Of a DNA stretch of 24,708 nucleotides, positions 18,522 to 24,537 are shown one piece after another. Source of the stretch: a virus; the IMG/VR virus record IMGVR_UViG_3300043331_000180, positions 1 to 24,708 of that record; one strand, 5' to 3'. The position numbers were made by a program, and so were the translations under genes. The notes beneath the pieces were generated by a model. That model saw nothing but the letters and a program-made list of their open reading frames with translations, searched no databases and was not told the DNA's origin. Numbering within the stretch: position 1 is the first letter of the stretch; the number at the start of each line of letters is the position of its first letter.

Positions 18522-19170
18522 TAACATACCTCATAATTCTAGCATACCAGCCTGGTAACCATGCTTCAACTTCAGCCAAAGTTAGATCTTGCTTAACACT
18601 ATTAGCCTTGTGAGTGCAAATTACAACATTACCCTCAACATAGCCTAAATCAGGAATTAGCCTATCTACGCTTGGTGAATTTCTTTTTAAACCTTCACCT
18701 AGAGTAATTTCTATAGGCTCATCTGTATAAAAACACTTACCTTGCTGAATAAGCCAAAGAGAGTATAAATAATTTGCAGTCAGGTAAGTTTTAGGTGTAA
18801 GTCCCTTGGTTCTGCTAATGATTCTCTTTTGACGATCTGCCCAGTATTTGACTGGATCTTTTAATCTATCTTGTGCTTTTTGCGCATTACATGATTTACA
18901 AGTAGATAGTCGCCTGCCATCAGCTAAAGATTTTACTAGAGAAAATTCAATATTTGATTTGGCTTGACCACAAGACTTACATTTAAATATGCCAGGCGCT
19001 ACCTCTATAGGAGCAGTGCCACGAGGGTTATTGGTTTTAAGTCCCAGCTTGGGCAACATTCTTCCAATATACCAGTGTGGCACATTAAGTTTCCTAGCAA
19101 TTTCTCTATTTCCTAAACCTTTAGAGTGTAAATTAATAAGTTCCTGGATGTTTACAACATGATCAGTCAT
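18514..19170 (-). CDS. HNH homing-type endonuclease with N-terminal helix-turn-helix
   Basis: 218 residues. Residues 9-45 form a helix-turn-helix (G-L-G-N-R-E-I-A-R-K-L-N-V-P-H-W-Y-I-G-R-M-L). C-K-S-C-G-Q-A-K (about 64-71) and C-K-S-C (about 91-94) form a zinc knuckle. The nuclease core is G-K-C-F-Y-T-D-E-P-I, then S-V-D-R-L-I-P-D-L-G-Y-V-E-G-N-V-V-I-C-T-H-K-A-N. The ATG at 19170 lies inside the 3' arm of a 19-bp hairpin, with AAGAAAGG in the loop as the ribosome binding site. The gene sits between an intact polynucleotide kinase and a duplicate of its tail, which marks it as a mobile insertion. Confidence 0.87.
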   Translation of the reverse strand: MTDHVVNIQELINLHSKGLGNREIARKLNVPHWYIGRMLPKLGLKTNNPRGTAPIEVAPGIFKCKSCGQAKSNIEFSLVKSLADGRRLSTCKSCNAQKAQDRLKDPVKYWADRQKRIISRTKGLTPKTYLTANYLYSLWLIQQGKCFYTDEPIEITLGEGLKRNSPSVDRLIPDLGYVEGNVVICTHKANSVKQDLTLAEVEAWLPGWYARIMRYVND

Positions 19171-19224
19171 TGCCGATAGTATCCTTTCTTGATGATAGTT
19201 CCTCTATACTATCGGCAATGACTG
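19164..19224 (-). repeat. Perfect 19-bp inverted repeat enclosing the HNH start
   Basis: 19164-19182 and 19206-19224 are perfect reverse complements (CAGTCATTGCCGATAGTAT) with a 23-nt loop. On the - strand the 5' arm begins right after the kinase stop codon, the loop holds AAGAAAGG, and the 3' arm contains the ATG of the HNH gene. The 5' arm and loop also carry TGCCGATAG-TATAGAGG. Confidence 0.85.
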
Positions 19225-20136
19225 CTAAAAATCGCCATCTGCAACCTGAAAACAGGCAAGACCTAGTGCCCTCCACATAACAACCACCTGTCGGCGGTCA
19301 TCAAGAACGTACCTGACATCGTAAACATCACGTACATACTTGTTGAACAGCTCAAGCTTAACGATGTCGTCCTTACGGCCATCACCTTCAACTCGCATGT
19401 ACAAGTAATCCCAGTAATCACCAAGATTTGCGTTCAGCCAGTCTTCAGTAATGCCACGGCAAGAACCGTCGCGGCCTGACATAACTATAATGAAGTCACC
19501 CATAGCTGCCGCAGCTTGGACAGCATCGATTACAGCTTGAACAGGCTCATCCTCACCTACTCGATTCCACTCATAGGGTGAGCGTCCATTCATCTTAGCT
19601 AGAGTGCCGTCAATATCTACCAGAATCGCAGTAGGTAGCTCAGGCTGCTTCTCATAAGGCTCGATAACCAAACGGTTATTTAATTCCTTAGAAACATCTA
19701 CTTCTGCAACCTTGCCATTTCTGGTGAACTTATCCCATAGCATGCGAATAACAGACTCGCCAACGGAATTGTCTCGTGAATTATCACGCTTGATGAGTTC
19801 GTCTAGAGGTACGTTGTCAAACTTAATTGTAGAAAATTCTAGGCTGTTTTCTGCGGCAAACTTCGCCCACTGACGCACGTACTGAGCGCGAAGGTTCATG
19901 TCAGATACGACGATGGAGCGTCCTGCCTTGACAGCAGCCTTAGCCATAGCGAACTGAACTTCGGCGATCATCTTCTCCTGATCTGATGTCAGGTTGTAGC
20001 GAGTAGCGAAAAGCTGATCGCGTAGAAGATCACGTTCAATTCGAACGGTATCAGAGTTTTCGTCTATGAAGTTGGTTGCCCAGGTGCTCTTACCTGATGC
20101 AGGGAGCCCTCTGGTCAGTATAAGTCTCTGTATCAT
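19225..20136 (-). CDS. pseT: Polynucleotide 5'-kinase/3'-phosphatase (T4 Pnkp-like)
   Basis: 303 residues, close to the 301 of T4 Pnkp, in the same domain order. The kinase P-loop is G-L-P-A-S-G-K-S-T at 10-18 (K16, S17), with E-R-D-L-L-R at 34-39. The phosphatase (DxDxT/HAD) motif is V-D-I-D-G-T-L-A at 173-180 (D174, D176). S-G-R-D is at 220-223, and D-D-R-R-Q-V-V-V-M-W-R-x-L-G-L-x-C-F-Q-V-A-D-G-D-F forms the end. It would heal RNA ends with 5'-OH and 2',3'-cyclic phosphate for the ligase at 21201. The ATG at 20136 is 6 nt after a TAGGAT -10 box, so the mRNA may be leaderless. The HNH gene follows. Confidence 0.92.
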   Translation of the reverse strand: MIQRLILTRGLPASGKSTWATNFIDENSDTVRIERDLLRDQLFATRYNLTSDQEKMIAEVQFAMAKAAVKAGRSIVVSDMNLRAQYVRQWAKFAAENSLEFSTIKFDNVPLDELIKRDNSRDNSVGESVIRMLWDKFTRNGKVAEVDVSKELNNRLVIEPYEKQPELPTAILVDIDGTLAKMNGRSPYEWNRVGEDEPVQAVIDAVQAAAAMGDFIIVMSGRDGSCRGITEDWLNANLGDYWDYLYMRVEGDGRKDDIVKLELFNKYVRDVYDVRYVLDDRRQVVVMWRALGLACFQVADGDF

Positions 20137-20142
20137 GGTGCT

Positions 20143-20171
20143 ATCCTATCTCATCTAGAATGCGCTGTCAA
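20143..20171 (-). promoter_or_regulatory. Leaderless-type promoter of the kinase gene, TTGACA-17-TAGGAT
   Basis: TTGACA (20166-20171) contains the TGA stop of the upstream 73-aa gene. TAGGAT (20143-20148) follows after 17 nt, and 6 nt separate it from the ATG at 20136. Confidence 0.6.
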
Positions 20172-20389
20172 GCGCGATGAGAAGTTACACCGCGCTTGAC
20201 CAGCTCTTGATCTACTGCGAACATGAACCACAAGGTCATCTGTCCTGCCTGAGCAGGAGAAGCTGCACCCTTAGCTCCTGTTTCGTGGAATGTCCCATCC
20301 TCTAGGGACTTGGCAACCTTGTCCAATCCCTGAGTAAGGTTGTTCCATGTCTTAACCAGGATTGGAGTCGGGATGTCTGTAAAGTCCAT
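20168..20389 (-). CDS. 73-aa hypothetical protein in the RNA-repair block
   Basis: The ATG at 20389 follows ACAGGAG with a good spacer and overlaps the end of the nucleotidyltransferase gene by 38 nt. The protein starts M-D-F-T-D-I-P-T-P-I-L-V-K-T-W and has two helical parts separated by a glycine/alanine-rich loop (G-A-K-G-A-A-S-P-A-Q-A-G-Q); the end reads F-A-V-D-Q-E-L-V-K-R-G-V. No motif recognised. The TGA stop doubles as part of the kinase promoter. Confidence 0.7.
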   Translation of the reverse strand: MDFTDIPTPILVKTWNNLTQGLDKVAKSLEDGTFHETGAKGAASPAQAGQMTLWFMFAVDQELVKRGVTSHRA

Positions 20390-21044
20390 GCCTAACTCCT
20401 GTCAACCAATCGTTTACGGTATCTCTATCCGGCTTTTCCGGTAGAGCAGAAGGTCCGTTGAATATCTTTTCAGCACCCTTCACTTCTGCGTTGGCAAGGA
20501 TCATGGCTCCGTTAGCTATTGCCTCTCCTATTGAGAAGAAGTAATCAGGGTCGGGTAGCTTAACTGTCAACTCTCCTGTGCGGTACAGATTAGAGCCTTG
20601 CCATAGCAGTCTTGCAAAGTGACGAGCGTTCTTAGCTCGCTTATCGAAACGTTCATCGTTCTGTAGCTTGTTCAACTGAGCTTGAGCATAGCCGAAGTAT
20701 GCACTCCTAACTGCCTTAGCTGACAGGAATGCAGAACGGATCTCTAGTAGTTGATCACCGTACATTGTACGTACATTATAATGTTGCAACCACATCAACT
20801 CAAGGACAGTAGGATTACAGCCCAGAGCTAGCTTGCAAAAGTGTACAGCCTCGTAAAACTGAGTGTCAGGGTTCTTGGTGTTGAAGCCCTTGTGAATATC
20901 AGGAGCGTCAAGACCGAAGAGCATCGCTGTCGGAACAGCGAAAACACCAGCATAATCAAGGTCTGAACCTTCATGGGCTAGCCCGTATGCTGTAGACCCT
21001 ACCACACCCTTCAGCAGAGTGCAACTCCTAGGGTCTACTCTCAT
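20352..21044 (-). CDS. RlaP-type nucleotidyltransferase of the RNA-repair block
   Basis: 230 residues from the ATG at 21044 (AAAGGAAATT upstream); an in-frame ATG at 21071 has no ribosome binding site. The polymerase-beta fold signature is V-G-S-T-A-Y-G-L (G16, S17), then G-S-D-L-D-Y-A-G-V (D28, D30 as metal ligands). P-T-V-L-E-L-M-W follows near 80, and a helical C-terminal half holds A-R-H-F-A-R-L-L. This pattern is that of the predicted nucleotidyltransferases of PF10127 (RlaP), which are often encoded be­side RNA ligase and Pnkp. It may add or trim nucleotides at RNA ends. A three-arm regulatory hairpin lies between it and the ligase gene. Confidence 0.8.
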   Translation of the reverse strand: MRVDPRSCTLLKGVVGSTAYGLAHEGSDLDYAGVFAVPTAMLFGLDAPDIHKGFNTKNPDTQFYEAVHFCKLALGCNPTVLELMWLQHYNVRTMYGDQLLEIRSAFLSAKAVRSAYFGYAQAQLNKLQNDERFDKRAKNARHFARLLWQGSNLYRTGELTVKLPDPDYFFSIGEAIANGAMILANAEVKGAEKIFNGPSALPEKPDRDTVNDWLTGVRHGLYRHPDSNPG

Positions 21045-21114
21045 GACATAATTTCCTTTATGTGTCCGCATCTACACTTGTAGATTTTAACTTCATAATG
21101 AGTCATCCAAGTTG

Positions 21115-21206
21115 GAGCAAAAATAAGAAAGGCTTGGAGAATTGGATTAAGCCTTTCCTCCATATGACTGAACTTATGCCAATGTATATGGAGGAAAGGC
21201 TTAATC
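21115..21206 (-). promoter_or_regulatory. Three-arm terminator/antiterminator between RNA ligase and RlaP
   Basis: On the - strand arm A (21206-21186), arm B (21165-21145) and arm C (21135-21128) follow in order. A and B are perfect complements over 21 bp. B (its AAAGGCTT part) also pairs with C (AAGCCTTT) over 8 bp around a 13-nt loop, and C is followed by CTTATTTTTG. Pairing B:C makes an intrinsic terminator, and A:B prevents it. Arm A includes the TAA of the ligase gene. Confidence 0.7.
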
Positions 21207-22292
21207 GGCATCGTTAGACACCTTAACAGGTGAATAATCGTGAGCTGGCTTTGCTCGCTTCAGAAATTCACGGCGAACATCCTTACCGTCCCATAGCTGG
21301 AACAGAGCCCAGCTCATAGCGTGAGTCTTAGCTTCAAGAGCAAAGTCCTTCTTGGAAGGGTTTACTCCAATCTTCGCTAGAATCCTATCGTAGGCGCGGT
21401 GAGCAATCATAACAGACTCGTTAACGTCACCGTCGATGTCTTCGATAACGCCCTCAACGAAATCATGGAATTCGTCAGGAACCTTCTCGATAAGTTCATC
21501 AACAGCACCGTCAACCATGGCCTGCCACACAGTACGTGCGTTAAGACCAGTTACGATCTTGTGCAGAGCGATGTAGTCTTCCTGCTTGATCTTAACGCGA
21601 ACGTCAGAATCTAGCAGGTGAACTACAAAGCCCTCGCTGTTTGGACGAGGCTCAGCCTCAAGGGCCTGGCGCATAGTGTCGTAAGGAAAAACCTCAGCCT
21701 TAGGACCAGTCCACCAGAATAGGTCAGCGTAATCTGCGTCGTAGCTCTGCCCGGTATCGATGTTCACAGCTCCCAGGAAAACAAGATCCTCCACATCGCC
21801 GTAGTTGCAGACAATGCGGTTTTCCGGGTAAACAATCTCGAAAAGGTAGGTGTGACGATGTGCGGCAGGCTGCCAGTCAGGGTACTTCTTACGAAGTATC
21901 TCGGTAGCCTTGATTGCCTGGTCTGAGGTAAAACTACCGCGAGTAGCAATGTAGTACTTACCATCACGGCCTCGGTAAGAGATACCGAGTGAGCCGTCCA
22001 TCTTGTCAGAAACGACAGCCAGCTCATCCAAGTTGATCTCAGGACAACCTGGCTGACCGTAGTTGAAGAACTTAGGGAACGGACGTGCGATGATGTTGCC
22101 GAAAGCGTCTACGATCAGACCACGGCAATTCAAAGTTACGTTGTTCCATACACCTTCGAATGCTGCCTTCTCGGTGTAGTTGAGAATCCACATCTCGTAG
22201 AAATCAGGATGCTCGTTCGAACGAACGTAGCCCTGAGCTTCCATCTCATCTAGCTCAGCCTGAGTGAACAGGCCAGCATATGGGGTCATCAT
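21201..22292 (-). CDS. rnlA: RNA ligase, T4 Rnl1-like
   Basis: 363 residues with the nucleotidyltransferase motifs in order. Motif I is K-M-D-G-S at 97-101 (K97 is adenylylated). Motif III is F-E-I-V-Y-P-E-N-R-I-V at 151-161, motif IV E-G-F-V-V at 220-224, and motif V V-K-I-K-Q-E-D-Y at 233-240. The upstream R-G-L-I-V-D (57-62) supplies the arginine seen in Rnl1 enzymes. The helical C-terminal part (about 245-363) matches the tRNA-binding domain of T4 Rnl1. It seals RNA ends healed by the kinase/phosphatase, classically tRNA cut in the anticodon loop. The ATG at 22292 follows GGGAG; the stop codon is in arm A of the regulatory hairpin. Confidence 0.92.
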   Translation of the reverse strand: MMTPYAGLFTQAELDEMEAQGYVRSNEHPDFYEMWILNYTEKAAFEGVWNNVTLNCRGLIVDAFGNIIARPFPKFFNYGQPGCPEINLDELAVVSDKMDGSLGISYRGRDGKYYIATRGSFTSDQAIKATEILRKKYPDWQPAAHRHTYLFEIVYPENRIVCNYGDVEDLVFLGAVNIDTGQSYDADYADLFWWTGPKAEVFPYDTMRQALEAEPRPNSEGFVVHLLDSDVRVKIKQEDYIALHKIVTGLNARTVWQAMVDGAVDELIEKVPDEFHDFVEGVIEDIDGDVNESVMIAHRAYDRILAKIGVNPSKKDFALEAKTHAMSWALFQLWDGKDVRREFLKRAKPAHDYSPVKVSNDAD

Positions 22293-22304
22293 GGTGTTAC
22301 TCCC

Positions 22305-22604
22305 TTACTTGGCGATTTCGATGCCGAGCACCACCCATCGTAGGTTGTCGCCAGTCAGGGTAACTCGGTCTGTGTAGTGTTCGTCATCGTAACCATGCAC
22401 GATGTCGAGGTTAGCTGATCCTACCACAGTAGGAACGAATCTCCAAATGCCGTCCTCATCGTAGCGTACACACAGTACGGTTCCGTCTGAGACTGCCAGG
22501 AGATAGCTGTTGTCACAGTCAACATTAAATTCTTCGTCAGGAAAATCAGTAGCTTCGATCTCAATAAGATCATCGCTTGCGCCGTAAACAATAATTTCAG
22601 CCAT
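22305..22604 (-). CDS. 99-aa acidic hypothetical protein
   Basis: The ATG at 22604 follows AAGGAAGATA and overlaps the end of the 49-aa membrane gene by 8 nt. The protein begins M-A-E-I-I-V-Y-G-A-S-D-D-L-I-E-I-E and has L-L-A-V-S-D-G-T-V-L-C-V-R-Y-D-E-D-G-I-W-R-F in the middle. It is beta-rich and acidic, and resembles a small conserved Streptomyces phage protein type with no known role. It lies 12 nt upstream of the RNA ligase gene in the same leftward operon. Confidence 0.7.
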   Translation of the reverse strand: MAEIIVYGASDDLIEIEATDFPDEEFNVDCDNSYLLAVSDGTVLCVRYDEDGIWRFVPTVVGSANLDIVHGYDDEHYTDRVTLTGDNLRWVVLGIEIAK

Positions 22605-22746
22605 TATCTTCCTTAGTCGTAGTGCCTACATTTGCGTTGTCGTACTTATAGGCTCCTGCCAGTAGCAGGATTCCTGGAATTACGACAAACAGAAAGTAAT
22701 AGACAGCTTCCATAGATGTGAGAAATACTTCCAGTTCGTTTAGCAT
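22597..22746 (-). CDS. 49-aa single-helix membrane protein, probably leaderless
   Basis: The frame from the ATG at 22746 reads M-L-N-E-L-E-V-F-L-T-S-M-E-A and then one membrane helix (about 15-32, V-Y-Y-F-L-F-V-V-I-P-G-I-L-L-L) and a charged tail. There is no ribosome binding site, but a -10 box ends exactly 6 nt before the ATG. The TGA stop lies inside ATGGCTGA at the start of the 99-aa gene. It heads the operon that leads into the RNA-repair genes. Function unknown. Confidence 0.6.
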   Translation of the reverse strand: MLNELEVFLTSMEAVYYFLFVVIPGILLLAGAYKYDNANVGTTTKEDNG

Positions 22747-22752
22747 GCGTCA

Positions 22753-22781
22753 AGACTACCACAGCTTTTTTGGCACGTCAA
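22753..22781 (-). promoter_or_regulatory. Leaderless-type promoter, TTGACG-17-TAGTCT
   Basis: TTGACG (22776-22781) and TAGTCT (22753-22758) on the - strand are 17 nt apart, and the ATG at 22746 follows after 6 nt. It probably drives the leftward RNA-repair operon. Confidence 0.55.
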
Positions 22782-22793
22782 CCTATGCATATC

Positions 22794-22807
22794 TGCCGAT
22801 TTATAGG
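22794..22807 (+). promoter_or_regulatory. TGCCGAT-TTATAGG motif before the rightward lysin gene
   Basis: TGCCGAT (22794-22800) is followed by TTATAGG. The same arrangement, TGCCGAT then TATAG, occurs upstream of the two leftward nuclease genes at 556 and 19170, each time pointing at the gene. It may be a phage-specific promoter; no -35 box is visible. Confidence 0.3.
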
Positions 22808-22825
22808 ATGAAAAGGAGGAGATAC

Positions 22826-23722
22826 ATGGCTACTTTATCTACAGCAAGTTTAAATTGGCTAGCAGCAAATTGGGAAGATTTATACGGTTCTGCGCAGCTA
22901 TCCGGCATCGTAGGTGACCTAGCACACAAAGCTAGAGGTGGGTACCACATCAGCAGACAAGATCAGAGTAGTTCTAACTACTCCGTTATTCGTCCTGATG
23001 ATAGGTTAGGTCCATCTGACCGAGCTTCAGCTATTGACATGACTATGAGCACCGCAGATATGAAAAAGGCTCATATTCGTTTAAGAGAAGCTTGGAAAAA
23101 TCGTAGCTCCGACTGGCGCATGAAATACATCAATGCCTGGAATGGGTGGGACGGTCAGGGTGATGCTGGTCGATATGATGTAGTGACCGGAAAAGTTTCT
23201 ACAGCAACTGCTGATCATAAATGGCATATTCACCTAGAAATTAGACGACGCTATGTGAACGACATGAATGCCATGAGAGCTATTTTGTCCGTTCTTAAAG
23301 GGGAGACCCTAGCCGAGTATACAGGCACAGACAGAGAAGAGGTTGAAGATATGGCACTTGAAGCCGCAGATATCGACAAGATTGTAGCCGGTGTTTGGAA
23401 CTACCGACTAATGAACCCTTATAGCAACACAGAGCAGCCAGCAGGAACTATCCTACGCTACGCTCCAAGCCGTAATCCGCATGAGGTAACTCAGACTCTT
23501 GTGAATCAGGCACTTACTGCATTAGCAGCCATCGGAGAGCGAGTAGACGTTGATGCTGCCGAGGTTGAAGCAATTCGAGCAGCTATTGCTGCACCTTCAG
23601 CAGAAGAAAATGCTGATGCCGTTCTAGATGCCCTAGGCCGTGCTGGAGTTCCTACTCTAGCAGAAGCACTACGTAATGTTCTAACTCCAGAGCAGCTTGA
23701 GGAACTTCGTACAGCGCTCTGA
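22826..23722 (+). CDS. Putative metallopeptidase-like lysin or virion protein, 298 aa
   Basis: The ATG at 22826 follows AAGGAGGAG. In-frame ATGs from 22718 lack a ribosome binding site and run through the divergent promoter. The N-terminal domain (about 1-145) has G-G-Y-H-I-S-R (H41), A-S-A-I-D-M-T-M (D71) and D-H-K-W-H-I-H-L-E-I (H134, H136). H...D...H-x-H is the zinc ligand set of M15/LAS-type peptidoglycan peptidases, though the H-to-D spacing is wider than in the classical motif. The C-terminal part has M-N-P-Y-S-N, a T-I-L-R-Y-A-P stretch and an alanine-rich helical region, probably for binding or oligomerisation. It is likely to cut cell-wall peptides as endolysin or tail enzyme. A strong terminator follows. 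Confidence 0.6.
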   Translation: MATLSTASLNWLAANWEDLYGSAQLSGIVGDLAHKARGGYHISRQDQSSSNYSVIRPDDRLGPSDRASAIDMTMSTADMKKAHIRLREAWKNRSSDWRMKYINAWNGWDGQGDAGRYDVVTGKVSTATADHKWHIHLEIRRRYVNDMNAMRAILSVLKGETLAEYTGTDREEVEDMALEAADIDKIVAGVWNYRLMNPYSNTEQPAGTILRYAPSRNPHEVTQTLVNQALTALAAIGERVDVDAAEVEAIRAAIAAPSAEENADAVLDALGRAGVPTLAEALRNVLTPEQLEELRTAL

Positions 23723-23742
23723 TTTAAAAATATCTATTAGTT

Positions 23743-23785
23743 AAAAGAACTACCTGTGTGATAGAATCGCATAGGTAGTTCTTTT
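23743..23785 (+). terminator. Strong terminator after the lysin gene
   Basis: AAAAGAACTACCT (23743-23755) and AGGTAGTTCTTTT (23773-23785) form a perfect 13-bp stem with a 17-nt loop, followed by ATTTT. The AAGGAG of the next gene comes directly after it. Confidence 0.88.
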
Positions 23786-23802
23786 ATTTTAAGGAGATGA
23801 TT

Positions 23803-24537
23803 TTGTTTCACCCTAATAATCTAGCTGATAATGAATTCGATCTGACTATGTATGTGCCTACGCGAGGTCGGCCTGATAATGCACAAAAGCTAGAATCTGT
23901 ATTCTATAAGACTGTAACATTAAACAGTCGTTTACTGTTTATTTTATCAGAAGATGATCCCAAACTTGCAGAGTATCTAAATTGGCCTTTTGTTGATGAT
24001 CCGATTATCGTACGACCAACAAAAAGAGGCTTCGTAGACCCTCTTAACCTGGGCTATCTTGCAGATAGACGTAAAGTCTACAGCTTTGCCGTAGGTTTCA
24101 TGGGCGATGACCATCTCCCAATCACTAAAGGCTGGGATGAAAAATTCATTAGTGAACTGATAACTATGCAATCAGGATTAGTTTATGGCAATGATCTGTT
24201 TCAAGGTGAGAGTATTCCTACACATATTGCCATGACAGCAGATATCCCATTAACTTTAGATTTCATGACTCTTCCTCAGCTTAGCCACTTGTATGCAGAT
24301 AATTTTTGGCTGGATCTAGGTAAAGCATTGAATAGGATTAAATACTTAGACGATGTTGTTATTGAGCATCGTCACCCTGCGGCGGGGAAGGCTAGCCATG
24401 ATGCAGGCTACGAGTTTTCTGGTGCATTTTCGTTAGATCTCTCAGACAAAGGTATCTATCAAATGTATTTAGATAAGGATCTGGATGCGGATGTGCGCAA
24501 GATCAACGCAATGTTAAGGAGAAAATATGAAATCTGA
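23803..24537 (+). CDS. Glycosyltransferase-like protein, 244 aa
   Basis: The start is taken as the TTG at 23803, which is 6 nt from AAGGAG; the in-frame ATG at 23797 touches the ribosome binding site. The N terminus reads L-T-M-Y-V-P-T-R-G-R-P-D-N-A-Q-K-L, the usual first strand of GT-A fold transferases. A-V-G-F-M-G-D-D-H-L-P in the middle supplies the metal- and sugar-nucleotide-binding D-D-H (DxD-like). L-D-D-V-V-I-E-H-R-H-P later fits the catalytic-base region. It probably glycosylates a phage structural protein or modified DNA base. The next gene, 24527, is of the same type and overlaps by 11 nt. Confidence 0.7.
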   Translation: MFHPNNLADNEFDLTMYVPTRGRPDNAQKLESVFYKTVTLNSRLLFILSEDDPKLAEYLNWPFVDDPIIVRPTKRGFVDPLNLGYLADRRKVYSFAVGFMGDDHLPITKGWDEKFISELITMQSGLVYGNDLFQGESIPTHIAMTADIPLTLDFMTLPQLSHLYADNFWLDLGKALNRIKYLDDVVIEHRHPAAGKASHDAGYEFSGAFSLDLSDKGIYQMYLDKDLDADVRKINAMLRRKYEI

